From: Phycisphaeraceae bacterium
Lineage (GTDB): Bacteria; Planctomycetota; Phycisphaerae; Phycisphaerales; UBA1924
Reading direction: 5' to 3'
Assembly: GCA_020639135.1 (NCBI GenBank)
Contig: JACKHE010000001.1
Coordinates: 124,001-188,000 of the forward strand
Length of the DNA stretch: 64,000 nt
Below are positions 25,913 through 34,652 of the stretch, in pieces. Positions within the stretch are counted from its first letter, which is position 1, and the number at the start of each line of letters is the position of its first letter. The translations under genes and the position numbers were made by a program. Under the pieces are notes generated by a model. The model saw only the letters and a program-made list of their open reading frames with translations, was not told the DNA's origin and ran no database searches.

Positions 25913-26599
25913 GTGAGCGCCGCAAGCGAGAAACGCAACGACCGCATCGAATCGCTGCTCGAGCGCGCCCGCGGGGCGTGCGACGGGGGCGACTGGTTCC
26001 AATCCGAGACCCTGGCGTGCGAGGCGATGGAGCTGTCGTACAAAGGCGGCGATTTCCTGCGGATGAGCCTGGCGGTCGAAGCCCTGCGCGGCTGCCGGAT
26101 GTCGCGCCGCGAGCACGCGGTGTCGTGCGGCGCGATGTACGCGTTCGACTCCGACATCGGTGACGAGGACTACGAGCTGGCGGAGGGTTGCTGGCTGGTC
26201 GAGCCGCCGCGCGTGGGCGCCGACGGGCGTGACCTGCGCGAGCTGGCGACGCAGTCGAAGATCGCGATGCTCGCGATCAGCCGCGAGCCGATGACGACGA
26301 CGGGGCTGTGGCCGCTGGTGGCGGTGGGCCCGATGGTGATCCGCGCCAGGATCCGTCCCCCGCGGGAGATCACGCCGGAGTGGTTCATCGATGCGGTCGA
26401 GGCGCTGGGCGCCAGCGCGATCGACGATGTCGATCCCGACGCGAGCGCGATCGAGCGCGTGGAGGAGCTGTTCCTCCGGCTGCAGACGATCCCGGACTCG
26501 CTGGGCCTGCACGAGACGCTCCTCGGCGCCTGCCGGGAGGCCGCCGGCGAACACGCGAGGGCGGGCCGGTCCGGCGGCGCCGGTCAATCGGCGGCGTGA
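25913..26599 (+). CDS. Conserved hypothetical cytoplasmic protein
   Basis: I do not recognise this 228-residue product. It is probably helical at the N-terminus (RIESLLERARGACDGGDWFQSE resembles a TPR-like helix pair) followed by an alpha/beta part (MLAISREPMTTTGLWPLVAVGPMVIRARI). The GTG at 25913 is chosen because GGAGG lies upstream at 25899-25903. It sits in a run with the genes at 25239, 26632 and 26921 and may share their role. Confidence 0.72.
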   Translation: MSAASEKRNDRIESLLERARGACDGGDWFQSETLACEAMELSYKGGDFLRMSLAVEALRGCRMSRREHAVSCGAMYAFDSDIGDEDYELAEGCWLVEPPRVGADGRDLRELATQSKIAMLAISREPMTTTGLWPLVAVGPMVIRARIRPPREITPEWFIDAVEALGASAIDDVDPDASAIERVEELFLRLQTIPDSLGLHETLLGACREAAGEHARAGRSGGAGQSAA

Positions 26600-26619
26600 G
26601 CAACGAGCAGCGCAGGGCA

Positions 26620-26634
26620 TATACTGGCGCCATG
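26620..26634 (+). promoter_or_regulatory. Leaderless promoter of the 82-residue gene
   Basis: TATACT at 26620-26625 is followed by 6 bases and the ATG at 26632. The match to the -10 consensus is good and there is no Shine-Dalgarno sequence. Confidence 0.6.
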
Positions 26635-26880
26635 GTGAGGATCGCGGATCGGTTCCGTGGGATGTGGCCGCTGAGCGCCAGCGAGAGGGCCCGGCGTGCG
26701 CACGAGCGCTGGCTGAACCTGGCGATCCGATGCGCCGACGCGCGGGCGCTGCGGATCCCGGTGCGGCGGGTCGATCGCGGCGGTTTCGCCGAGGCGCGGC
26801 GCGACGCCGCCGGCAGGCGGGCCGCGGCGCAGTGGTGGACCGAGGCGATCGACAGGGCCGACCGGATGATTGACGCCTGA
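26632..26880 (+). CDS. Small basic hypothetical protein
   Basis: The 82-residue product is rich in Arg and Ala, with no membrane segment. It looks like a short amphipathic helical protein (ERARRAHERWLNLAIRCADARAL, then RRAAAQWWTEAIDRADRMI). I do not recognise a family. A strong TATACT box 6 bases before the ATG supports it as a real, separately transcribed gene despite its size. Confidence 0.6.
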   Translation: MVRIADRFRGMWPLSASERARRAHERWLNLAIRCADARALRIPVRRVDRGGFAEARRDAAGRRAAAQWWTEAIDRADRMIDA

Positions 26881-26920
26881 CCGAACGCGGCGCGGGCGAC
26901 CCAGACAAGGAACGGACGAC

Positions 26921-27754
26921 ATGCAGCAGACCCGACTCAGCCGCCGTTGGTTGATCAAGATCGTGATCTTCTTCGTGGCCTCGGCGGGTCTGGGGCTGTG
27001 GGGGCTCTACGACGCGACGCTCGCGTACCCGGCCCGCGGCAAGGCGCACGCGGAGTACATGGAGTACCAGTACCTGCTGGCGATGGGCCAGGCGGGGCTC
27101 CCGGTGCTGCCGCTGAAAGACCCCGAGGCCGCGTACAAGACGCTCCGGGAGGACCACGACAAAGCCGAGGCGCAGCGCGCCCAGGCGGAATCACAGGGGC
27201 AGGAGCTCGCCAAGAAGCGCTTCGAGGCAGCGCTGGTGATGGAGCAGTGGCTGCTGTCGCTCAAGACGGTGGGTCAGCTCGACCTCGAGCACGCGAGGAT
27301 CGAGGACCCCATCACGCGTTTCAGCGAGCTCAGCGCCAAGTGGCAGTCACGCGATCAGCCCAAGCCGCTCTCCGGGTTCGACCTCCCGCTCCAGTGGGGC
27401 TTCGTCTTCATCGGCTTCGGCCTGGCGGCGTACCTGCTGCTGCTGGTCGTGCGTGTCAACGCGACGAAATACCGCTTCGACCCGGAGGAGCTCCGCCTGA
27501 CCTTCCCCGGCGGCGCCTCGATCACGCCGGGCGACATCGAGGACATCGACAAACGCAAGTGGGATAAGTTCCTCGTGCAGATCAAGTCCGGAGGCAAGTG
27601 GCGCAAGCTGGACCTGCTGCGGTACGAGCCGCTGGAGCAGTGGTTCGAGACGATGGAGAAGCAGACCTCGTTCTACGAGGCGCCCGACGAACCCGAGGAA
27701 GGGCCCGAGCAGACAGCGCCGGCGGACGAGTCGGCCGAGGCGGAGAAGGTCTGA
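26921..27754 (+). CDS. Membrane protein with two TM segments and a cytoplasmic PH-like tail
   Basis: The 277-residue protein has a TM helix at about residues 10-28 and another near 150-172. Between them is a charged helical, probably coiled-coil, periplasmic region (KTLREDHDKAEAQRAQAESQGQELAKK). After the second helix comes a small beta-rich domain (KYRFDPEELRLTFPGG, DIEDIDKRKWDKFLVQI) resembling a PH-like fold, then an acidic tail. AAGGAA precedes the ATG. I know no named family; it is likely lineage-specific. Confidence 0.75.
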   Translation: MQQTRLSRRWLIKIVIFFVASAGLGLWGLYDATLAYPARGKAHAEYMEYQYLLAMGQAGLPVLPLKDPEAAYKTLREDHDKAEAQRAQAESQGQELAKKRFEAALVMEQWLLSLKTVGQLDLEHARIEDPITRFSELSAKWQSRDQPKPLSGFDLPLQWGFVFIGFGLAAYLLLLVVRVNATKYRFDPEELRLTFPGGASITPGDIEDIDKRKWDKFLVQIKSGGKWRKLDLLRYEPLEQWFETMEKQTSFYEAPDEPEEGPEQTAPADESAEAEKV

Positions 27755-27795
27755 GCCCCCGTCAATCCTGACCGCCGGGATCCCAATCAGCGACT

Positions 27796-28320
27796 ATGGA
27801 ACTGGTGATCACGATCGCGCTGGCGGCGCTGTTCCTGCTGGTGGGGACCGCGGGCATCGCGCTGGCGCTGATCGGCCTGCCCGGCACGTGGATGATCCTG
27901 CTCGTCGGGGTGCTCGTTGAGTTCGTGCGCCCCGAGACGTTCAGCTGGTGGACCATCGGCGTCGGCGGCCTGCTGGCGATCGGCGCGGAGATCGCGGAGT
28001 TCTCCGCCGGCGCCGTCGGTGCGAAGAAGGCCGGCGGATCACGCCGGGCGATCTGGATGGCCGTCGCCGGCGGGCTGGTCGGCGGGATCGCCGGGACGTT
28101 CGTCATCCCGATCCCGATCGTCGGGACGATCGCCGGCGCGGCCATCGGCTCGGGCGCGTGCGCGATGCTGGCGGAGATGACCGTCGAGGGGCGCACGCTC
28201 GCGCAGGCGGGCAAGGTCGGCGGCGGCGCCGCGATCGGCCGGACATTGGCATCGGTCTTCAAGGCGGGCTTCGCGCTGGCGCTGACGGTGCTGCTGACGA
28301 TCGCGGCGGTTATCCCGTAG
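27796..28320 (+). CDS. DUF456 membrane protein
   Basis: The 174-residue protein is almost entirely hydrophobic with small-residue-rich helices and matches DUF456: LIGLPGTWMILLVGVLVEF near the N-terminus and GAKKAGGSRRAIWMAVAGGLVGG in the middle, followed by a glycine-zipper-like IPIVGTIAGAAIGS. The family is of unknown function and sits in the cytoplasmic membrane. It is 41 bases after the preceding membrane-protein gene and may be co-transcribed. Confidence 0.85.
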   Translation: MELVITIALAALFLLVGTAGIALALIGLPGTWMILLVGVLVEFVRPETFSWWTIGVGGLLAIGAEIAEFSAGAVGAKKAGGSRRAIWMAVAGGLVGGIAGTFVIPIPIVGTIAGAAIGSGACAMLAEMTVEGRTLAQAGKVGGGAAIGRTLASVFKAGFALALTVLLTIAAVIP

Positions 28321-28363
28321 GACAGCGGCGCTTGAACCTGTTCATGGGAACGTTCGACGGTCG

Positions 28364-28399
28364 ATACCCGAGCCTTCGATGCGCTCAGACTCGGCGTCC
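28364..28399. repeat. Third copy of the 36-base dispersed repeat
   Basis: The sequence begins ATACCCGAGCCTTCGATGCG and ends GACTCGGCGTCC. It is the reverse orientation of the arm at 23316-23351 with only a few differences. It lies between the DUF456 gene and floA, which converge here. Confidence 0.85.
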
Positions 28400-28412
28400 A
28401 TCGGCGGGGCGA

Positions 28413-29444
28413 TCAGCCGCCGGACTTGTCCTTCTTCGCCTGGTCGCCGCCGGCGATCGAGGAGCGCATGGACGTATCGGCGACGACGTTCTTCATCTTG
28501 TAGTAGTCCATGATGCCCAGGTTCCCGCTGCGGAACGCCTCGGCCATCGCCTTGGGCACCTCCGACTCGGCGAGGACCACCAGCGCCTGGTTCTCCGCCA
28601 CTTTCGCGAGGTTCTCCTGCTCCTGCGCGACGGCCATCGCGCGGCGCTTCTCCGCCTCCGCCTGGAATCGGCGCTTGTCCGCCTCCGCCTGGTCCGCCTG
28701 GAGCTTGGCGCCGATGTTCTCGCCAACGTCGATGTCCGCGATGTCGATCGAGAGGATCTCGAACGCCGTCCCGGCGTCGAGGCCCTTCTGCAGCACCACC
28801 TTGGAGATCTGGTCGGGGTTCTCGAGCACCTTCTTGTGCGACTGCGCCGAGCCGATCGTCGTGACGATGCCCTCGCCGACACGCGCGATGATCGTCTCCT
28901 CCGTGGCGCCGCCCACGAGCCGGGCGATGTTCGCCCGCACCGTCACCCGCGCCCGGGCGCGGAGCTGGATCCCGTCCTGCGCGACGGCGTCGATCGTCTT
29001 CCGGTTCCCGGCGGCGGTGTCGGGGCAGTCGATCACCTTGGGGTTCACCGACGTCTGAACGGCGTTGAAGATGTCGCGCCCCGCCAGGTCGATCGCGCAC
29101 GCCGTGTCCCACGGCAGGTCGATCTTCGCGCGGTCCGCGGCGATCATCGCGTTGACGACGTTGAGCACCCGCCCCCGGCGGCGACCGACCGCCATGAAGT
29201 GCGTCTCGAGCTGGTTCGTCCCGATCATCAGGCCCGACTTCACCGCCTGGATGCGCGCGCTGACGATCTCGTGGGGGTCCACCTTCCGCAGGCGCATGCC
29301 GATCAGCTCGAAGAAGGTCACCTTCGCGCCGCTGAACAGCGCCTGGATCCAGAGGTTGAAGAACTGGCCGACGACGAAGAGCAGCGCCAGCAAGATCAGC
29401 GCGACGACGATGATGACGATGATGAGTACGGGGCTGAGGCTCAT
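28413..29444 (-). CDS. floA: Flotillin-like protein FloA
   Basis: FloA organises functional membrane microdomains. The 343-residue protein has a single N-terminal membrane hairpin (LIIVIIVVALILLALLFVVGQ), an SPFH domain beginning FFELIGMRLRKVDPHEIV, and a long Ala/Glu/Lys-rich coiled coil (about 240-310: LQADQAEADKRRFQAEAEKRRAMA). GGGAG precedes the ATG. It follows two nfeD genes on the same strand, the standard pairing of flotillin with NfeD proteases. The C-terminus is Lys-rich. Confidence 0.95.
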   Translation of the reverse strand: MSLSPVLIIVIIVVALILLALLFVVGQFFNLWIQALFSGAKVTFFELIGMRLRKVDPHEIVSARIQAVKSGLMIGTNQLETHFMAVGRRRGRVLNVVNAMIAADRAKIDLPWDTACAIDLAGRDIFNAVQTSVNPKVIDCPDTAAGNRKTIDAVAQDGIQLRARARVTVRANIARLVGGATEETIIARVGEGIVTTIGSAQSHKKVLENPDQISKVVLQKGLDAGTAFEILSIDIADIDVGENIGAKLQADQAEADKRRFQAEAEKRRAMAVAQEQENLAKVAENQALVVLAESEVPKAMAEAFRSGNLGIMDYYKMKNVVADTSMRSSIAGGDQAKKDKSGG

Positions 29445-29576
29445 GGCGCTCCCTCGAAGAGGATGTCGGGCCGGTCGGGTCCTGACGCCGGCCCCGGTGT
29501 GCGTTGGCAGTATATCGCCGCGGCGCACCGCGCTGGATGTCCCCGATCGGGGCCCGCCGGACAGCGAAACATCCGC

Positions 29577-30089
29577 TCAGCCGTGCGAGGGGCGGACCTT
29601 GATCTGGTTGTCCACCACCTCGACCACGGTCACCTCGGCGCCCGCCCGGATCACGCCGCTCTCGGCCAGCGCCTCGTACCGCTTGCCGTCGATCCGCACC
29701 TCGCCCACAGGCCGGCAGTCGTTGATCGTCACGCCCGTCCTGCCGACCAGCGCCCGGCGCTGCTCGGCTTCCTCCGACCGCGCCTTGACCTTCTCGGCGA
29801 ACGCCTCCTCCTCGGAGCGCGACCCGCCGAGGATCAACTTCCGTCCCACGTACGTCTCGGGGTACACCTTGAGCATGAACGCGACCATGGTCGGCCCCAG
29901 GATCAGCACCCCCAGCGTCGCGGACAGGCCCCACATCGTGGATTCGCGCCAGAAGAACACCACCCCGGCGATCGCCGTGGCCCCCGCGAGCAGGCCCAGC
30001 AGCCCGCCGCTCGGGACGAACAACTCGATGAAGACGATGAACGCGGACAGGAGCACCAGCCCGAATCCCCAAAGCAGCATCGCGCTCAT
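29577..30089 (-). CDS. Short NfeD-family membrane protein
   Basis: The 170-residue protein has three or four membrane helices (VLLSAFIVFIELFVPSGGLLGLLAG, then GLSATLGVLILGPTMVAFML) and a soluble C-terminal OB-fold (GRTGVTINDCRPVGEVRIDGKRYEALAESG), which is the NfeD core without a protease domain. NfeD1b-type proteins bind flotillin-family SPFH proteins. Its ATG overlaps the stop of the long nfeD gene as ATGA, and floA follows 132 bases on. Confidence 0.92.
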   Translation of the reverse strand: MSAMLLWGFGLVLLSAFIVFIELFVPSGGLLGLLAGATAIAGVVFFWRESTMWGLSATLGVLILGPTMVAFMLKVYPETYVGRKLILGGSRSEEEAFAEKVKARSEEAEQRRALVGRTGVTINDCRPVGEVRIDGKRYEALAESGVIRAGAEVTVVEVVDNQIKVRPSHG

Positions 30090-31831
30090 GCCCCGGCGCC
30101 TCCGTTCCCGTTGCCCAGGACCTCGACCGCCGTGCGGAACTTGCCCGCCTCGATGATGCGCACACGGTCGCCGGCGTTCGCCATCCCGATGTCGCAGACC
30201 ACGTCCACCAGCCGGTCGCCGAACCGCGCCCGCCCCGACGGGCGCAGCGGCGTCGCCGCGACGCCCTCATCGCCGACGCGCAGCGCCGTCTCCTGCTCCC
30301 GCCTGCCCATCGCGCCCAGCAGCGTCACCGTTTCGGCCGGCGGGTCGTTGGTCAGCACGAGCCGGTTGAGCATCGGGAGCGTCCCGAACTTCCGGCTGAC
30401 GAAGTACCCGATCACGATCGCCGTCGCCAGCGACAGCACGATCGTCGCGAGCCCGTAGAGCATGTCCTGCTGCTGCTGCGGGCTGTCCGGGAAGAGCCCG
30501 CCGGCGCCGACCATGATCCCCAGCAGCCCCGCGAAGAGCACGAGCACACCAGCGATCCCCGCGATCCCGAACCCCGGGATCACGAACAGCTCCGCCGCGA
30601 TCAGGCCAAGCCCGGCGATGATCGCCGCGATATGCCACCACCCCGCGGCGTCGATCAGGAACGCCGGCGCGATCAGCCCGATCAGCGCCAGCAGCGCCGC
30701 GCCGCCTGCGAGCCCGACCCCCGGCGCCGACATCTCGATGAACAGCCCCACGAGGAAGACCACCACAAGCAGACCCATCACCGGGAAGCTGCGCATCACC
30801 CGCACCAGCGACTCCGACCAGGTGTTGCCGACCCGCTTGAGGTTCGTCGCGCCGAAGTACGCCTGCAGCTCCGGATCGTTGCGGACAACCTGCTTCGCCA
30901 GCCCGGTGCGGATCAGGTCGTCGGTCTTGAGCGTCGTCAGCCGGTCCGCCCGGACGAGATGCTCGATGAGCGTGAACTCGCCGCGGTCTTCGAGCGTGAT
31001 GTGCCGCCGTTCGCTCGGCGGGAGATCGACATACTTCATCTGCTCGTCGAACACCGCGCCCTGCGCGTCGGGGGATGTGAACTTGTACTCGTTCTGCCCC
31101 GGCGGGGCAGGCGCGTCGGCCGTCGCATCGCCGAAGAGCACGTCGTGCTCCGTCTGATCGACGAGCAGGAACCGCCCGGTCGAGTTCTCCTCCACGAGCC
31201 ACAGATCGACGCCCAGCGTGACGAACGACTCGACGAGCCGCTCGTCGTAGCCGCGGAGGCGCGCCGAGTGCGTCACCTCCGCGAGCACCGGCGCGAGGAT
31301 CTTGGCGCGCTCCGTCGCCGGCAGCGCCTGCAGCCCGCCCCCCACCAGCCCGGGCAGCGGGGAGATCGCGATCGGCGCCGCGTCGCCCATCGTCGCGTAA
31401 TCAACAACGACGATCTCCCGGCACGCCAGCGCGATGATCGCCCCGGCCGAGTACGCCTGCGGGTTCACCCACGCCACGGTGTTGGCGATGGGCGAGCGCT
31501 TGATCGCCGTGCAGATGTCCAGCGTCGCCGGGACCGCGCCGCCCGGTGTGTCCAGGTCGATCACCACCGCGTCGGCGCCCTGCTGCTCGGCCAGCTTGAG
31601 CCGACGCTCGAAACTGGCGGCCGTGATCTCGTCGATGGGCCCGTGGATCGTGATGATCGCGACGTTCTTCGCCTGCCGGGCGGCGGGGACGGCCTTCGGC
31701 GCCGCGGCCGGAGCGGCGGTCGCCGCCGGCTTCGCCTCGGTGTCCGGCTCGCCCAGCGCGACGCTCAGGACGCCGAACGCGAAGACGGCGGTGGTCAGCG
31801 ATCGCAGGATGGAGCGGAGCGGGATCGGCAT
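30086..31831 (-). CDS. Long NfeD-family protein with ClpP-like serine protease domain
   Basis: The 581-residue protein has a signal peptide, an Ala/Pro-rich linker, a ClpP-class protease domain (about 55-200: IITIHGPIDEITAASFERRL, DLDTPGGAV, and the nucleophile Ser in QAYSAGAIIALA), then four membrane helices and a C-terminal OB-fold. This is the NfeD1a architecture (STOPP-type protease) acting on membrane or SPFH proteins. The start at 31831 is fixed by a consensus TATAAT 7 bases upstream. It leads the operon nfeD-nfeD2-floA. Confidence 0.92.
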   Translation of the reverse strand: MPIPLRSILRSLTTAVFAFGVLSVALGEPDTEAKPAATAAPAAAPKAVPAARQAKNVAIITIHGPIDEITAASFERRLKLAEQQGADAVVIDLDTPGGAVPATLDICTAIKRSPIANTVAWVNPQAYSAGAIIALACREIVVVDYATMGDAAPIAISPLPGLVGGGLQALPATERAKILAPVLAEVTHSARLRGYDERLVESFVTLGVDLWLVEENSTGRFLLVDQTEHDVLFGDATADAPAPPGQNEYKFTSPDAQGAVFDEQMKYVDLPPSERRHITLEDRGEFTLIEHLVRADRLTTLKTDDLIRTGLAKQVVRNDPELQAYFGATNLKRVGNTWSESLVRVMRSFPVMGLLVVVFLVGLFIEMSAPGVGLAGGAALLALIGLIAPAFLIDAAGWWHIAAIIAGLGLIAAELFVIPGFGIAGIAGVLVLFAGLLGIMVGAGGLFPDSPQQQQDMLYGLATIVLSLATAIVIGYFVSRKFGTLPMLNRLVLTNDPPAETVTLLGAMGRREQETALRVGDEGVAATPLRPSGRARFGDRLVDVVCDIGMANAGDRVRIIEAGKFRTAVEVLGNGNGGAGA

Positions 31832-31844
31832 GCGCGGGATTATA
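31829..31844 (-). promoter_or_regulatory. Leaderless promoter of the nfeD-floA operon
   Basis: A perfect TATAAT (plus 31839-31844) lies 7 bases before the ATG at 31831 on the minus strand. No -35 consensus is visible and there is no Shine-Dalgarno sequence. Confidence 0.7.
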
Positions 31845-31901
31845 GAACGTACCTGCGGGGAGCGCTGATTCGGCAACCCGGGAGCAGGATTTCAAGCCGA
31901 G

Positions 31902-31984
31902 CCACTACACGCCGCTTCGGCGCAGTAGTGCAGACGGAGTTTGTGTGTGCGAAGCACTACACCGCCGTGCCGGCGTGTCGTGGC
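31902..31984. repeat. Two adjacent CACTAC palindromes
   Basis: CACTAC at 31903-31908 pairs with GTAGTG at 31925-31930 around CCG-CTTC-GGCG. A second imperfect hairpin at 31954-31984 also starts GCACTAC and has a CGCCG/CGGCG core. They lie between the thiolase stop and the nfeD promoter and lack a T-tract in either direction. Confidence 0.6.
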
Positions 31985-32003
31985 ACGGATTCTCCAATCG
32001 CAT

Positions 32004-33209
32004 TCACCGCTCCACAATCATCGCCACCGCGTTCCCGCCGCCCAGGCACAGGGCCGCGAGGCCCCGCTTCGCGTCGGTCCGGACCATCTGGTGCAGGAGC
32101 GTCGTCAGCACGCGCGCGCCGCTGGCGCCGATGGGGTGGCCCAGCGCGATCGCGCCGCCGCAGATGTTGACCTTTGCCTCGGGGACGCCCGCCTCGCGGA
32201 CGTTCTGGAGCGACTGCGCCGCGAAGGCCTCGTTGAGCTCGAAGAGGTCGATGTCGCCCATCTTCAGCCCCGCCTTCTCGATCACCGCGGGCACCGCCAG
32301 CGCCGGGGCGCGGAAGATCGACTTGGGCGAGACGCCGCTGGTGTGGTACGCCACGATCCGCGCCATCGGCCTGGCGCCCAGCTCCTCCGCCTTGGCCGCG
32401 GACGTGACGACCAGAGCCGCGGCGCCGTCGGAGATCTGGCTCGCGTTGGCCGCGGTGACCGTGCCCTCCTTGCTGAACACGGGGCGCAGTTTCGCCAGCC
32501 CGTCCGCCGTGGTGCCGGGGCGCACGCCCTCGTCCGCCGCGCAGCCGCCCTCGGGGCCCGGCGCCTTGCGGTTGCCAAGCTGCTCGCCGGTGAGCGCGAC
32601 GATCTCGCTGTTGAACCAGCCCTCTTTCTGCGCCTTCTCCGCGAGCTGGTGCGAGCGCGCCGCGAAGGCGTCCTGGTCCTCCCGGCTGATGTTGTATTCC
32701 TTCGCCAGCCAGTCCGCGCCGTCGCCCATCGCCCAGCACTCGAACGCGCACCGCAGGCCGTCGAACTGCATGTGGTCCTCGAAACTGGACGGGCCGAACT
32801 TCACGCCGGTGCGCACGTGCGCCAGGTGCGGCGCCATCGTCATCGACTCGAACCCGCCGGCGACGACGCACTGGTTGTCGCCCGCCTTGATGGACTGCGC
32901 CGCCATCATCACCGCCTGGAGCCCGGAGCCGCAGACCTTGTTGATGGTCACCGCGCTCATCGTGTCGGGCAGCCCGGCCTTCAGCGCCGCCTGGCGGGCC
33001 GGGTTCTGCCCCAGCCCGGCCTGGAGGACGCAGCCGAACATCGCCTCATCGACGTGTGCCTCGGCCTGGGGAACGGCGTCGAGCGCCGCGCGGAGGGCGT
33101 AGGCGCCCAGCTGCGGCGAGGGCGTCGTGCTCAGCGAGCCGAAGAACCGGCCGATGGGGGTGCGCTTGGCGGCGAGGATGACGGGCGTGCGGTCGGCGGC
33201 GTTGGACAT
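32004..33209 (-). CDS. Acetyl-CoA C-acetyltransferase (thiolase)
   Basis: The 401-residue thiolase condenses two acetyl-CoA or cleaves 3-ketoacyl-CoA. The acyl-carrying Cys93 is in INKVCGSGLQA; further motifs are NEAFAAQ, GGAIALGHPIGASGAR with the catalytic His, and the second active Cys in CLGGGNA. Overall it is closest to biosynthetic AtoB/PhaA-type enzymes. No beta-oxidation or PHB genes are adjacent, so the pathway is not set by context. It appears monocistronic. Confidence 0.95.
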   Translation of the reverse strand: MSNAADRTPVILAAKRTPIGRFFGSLSTTPSPQLGAYALRAALDAVPQAEAHVDEAMFGCVLQAGLGQNPARQAALKAGLPDTMSAVTINKVCGSGLQAVMMAAQSIKAGDNQCVVAGGFESMTMAPHLAHVRTGVKFGPSSFEDHMQFDGLRCAFECWAMGDGADWLAKEYNISREDQDAFAARSHQLAEKAQKEGWFNSEIVALTGEQLGNRKAPGPEGGCAADEGVRPGTTADGLAKLRPVFSKEGTVTAANASQISDGAAALVVTSAAKAEELGARPMARIVAYHTSGVSPKSIFRAPALAVPAVIEKAGLKMGDIDLFELNEAFAAQSLQNVREAGVPEAKVNICGGAIALGHPIGASGARVLTTLLHQMVRTDAKRGLAALCLGGGNAVAMIVER

Positions 33210-33340
33210 GGCTGGATTCCCGGGATTCGGTGGTTGCGGACGAACAGGAACTCGGTGTCGGTGCAGGTGTCAAGCCAGGGGTCAGGATAGCCCGATCGCT
33301 CGCCCCGGACCGCCGAACTCAGGGCGCCCGCCCCGGCGCA

Positions 33341-34519
33341 TCACATCCCGTACTCGGCCAGCTCGATCCGGTCGTCCACCGTCCGTTTGAGCAGCGCCTT
33401 GCCAAGGACCGGCAGCCCCGCCGCCCGCGTCAGCATGTTCCGCGTGAAGATCCCCAGCGCGGTCCTCGGCGCGAAGTACCCCGCGAACCCCAGCGCCGCC
33501 CGCTGCTTCCGCGCCAGCTCCGCGCGCAGCCGCCGCTCGAAGGCGCCGAACGCCGCGACGTGATCGCCGCCAGATCGGCAGAGCTCGCCCGCGAGCGTGT
33601 ACGCCCCGGCCATCGCCAGGCCCGTCCCCTCGCCCGCCAGCAGCGACACGCACGTAGCCGCGTCCCCGATGAGCGCCACCCGCCCCTGTGACCAGCGGTC
33701 CATGCGGATCTGGCTGACCCGGTCGAAGTACAGGTCCTCCGCGTCGTCGAGCCGGGCGAGGACCGCGTCCGCCTCCCAGCCCATCGAGCCGAAGATCCCG
33801 CGCAGCGCCGCGCACACTTCCTCGCGCGTCGAAATCGGCGCGTCGAGCAGCGCCTCGCGGAAGACGAGCAGGAACATCGTCCGCCCGTCGCGCAGCGCGA
33901 ACCGCGCGATGTGCCGCCCCGGCTCGGCGTACGTCACGTACACAAGCTCGTTCCGGGGCTCGTACCCCGCGCAGGTGAACGCCGCGACGCGGAAGCCCAG
34001 GAACCTCTCGAACTCGCGCTCGGGGCCGAAGACCAGCTCCCGCACACGCGAGTGCAGCCCATCGGCGCCGATCAGCAGGTCGAACGACTCCTCCGTCCCG
34101 TCGGAAACGCGCACCCGCACGGCGTCCTCACGTTGCTCGACCGCCTCGATCGTCCGCGCAAACCGCGTCTCAACCCCCTCGCACGCGCGGAAGATCGTCG
34201 CCGCGATATCGCCGCGCGCGATGCTCAGGAAGCGCCCGCCCAGCATCTCGCGGAACGCCCCCGTGCCCAGCTCCGTGATCACGCCGCCGCGCCGGTTGAC
34301 CAGCCGAAGCGACTCGACGAGATACCCGCGCTCGCGCAGCTCGGGCAGGATCCCCATCCGCTCCGCGACGCCGTACCCGACGCCCCAGAAATCGATGATG
34401 TACCCCCCGGTGCGCAGCGCCTCGGATTCCTCGAACAGCACCGGCTCGTGCCCGCACCGCAGGAGCCACCACGCCAGCGTCGGCCCCGCAACCCCGGCCC
34501 CGCTGATCCCGATCCGCAT
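33341..34519 (-). CDS. FAD-dependent monooxygenase (TetX/PHBH-like)
   Basis: The 392-residue flavoprotein has the N-terminal motif SGAGVAGPTLAWWLLRCGHEPVLFE, the DG motif IGADGLHSRVRELVFG, and ALIGDAATCVSLLAGEGTGLAMAGAY. It resembles group A aromatic hydroxylases and the tetracycline-modifying TetX clade, but no substrate can be assigned. GGAGG lies 8 bases before the ATG. It is the second enzyme of this superfamily in the window but not a close copy of the one at 15873. Confidence 0.9.
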   Translation of the reverse strand: MRIGISGAGVAGPTLAWWLLRCGHEPVLFEESEALRTGGYIIDFWGVGYGVAERMGILPELRERGYLVESLRLVNRRGGVITELGTGAFREMLGGRFLSIARGDIAATIFRACEGVETRFARTIEAVEQREDAVRVRVSDGTEESFDLLIGADGLHSRVRELVFGPEREFERFLGFRVAAFTCAGYEPRNELVYVTYAEPGRHIARFALRDGRTMFLLVFREALLDAPISTREEVCAALRGIFGSMGWEADAVLARLDDAEDLYFDRVSQIRMDRWSQGRVALIGDAATCVSLLAGEGTGLAMAGAYTLAGELCRSGGDHVAAFGAFERRLRAELARKQRAALGFAGYFAPRTALGIFTRNMLTRAAGLPVLGKALLKRTVDDRIELAEYGM

Positions 34520-34636
34520 GGCATCGACCTCCGCCGCCCGATGACGCCCACCCCCGCGACGCCCTGCAAGTGTTCACCAACTCTTGACGAGTCTATCCCG
34601 CGCCCGACGCCGCGGAATGCCAAGCGGCCCGGGCCG

Positions 34637-34652
34637 TACAATGCCCGCGATG
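34637..34652 (+). promoter_or_regulatory. Leaderless promoter of the CPBP gene
   Basis: TACAAT at 34637-34642, 7 bases, then the ATG at 34650. No Shine-Dalgarno sequence is present. Confidence 0.6.

Noticed and set aside
27948..30458. Long plus-strand frame across floA and nfeD2
   Set aside because: Runs antisense to two well-supported genes and has low-complexity composition.
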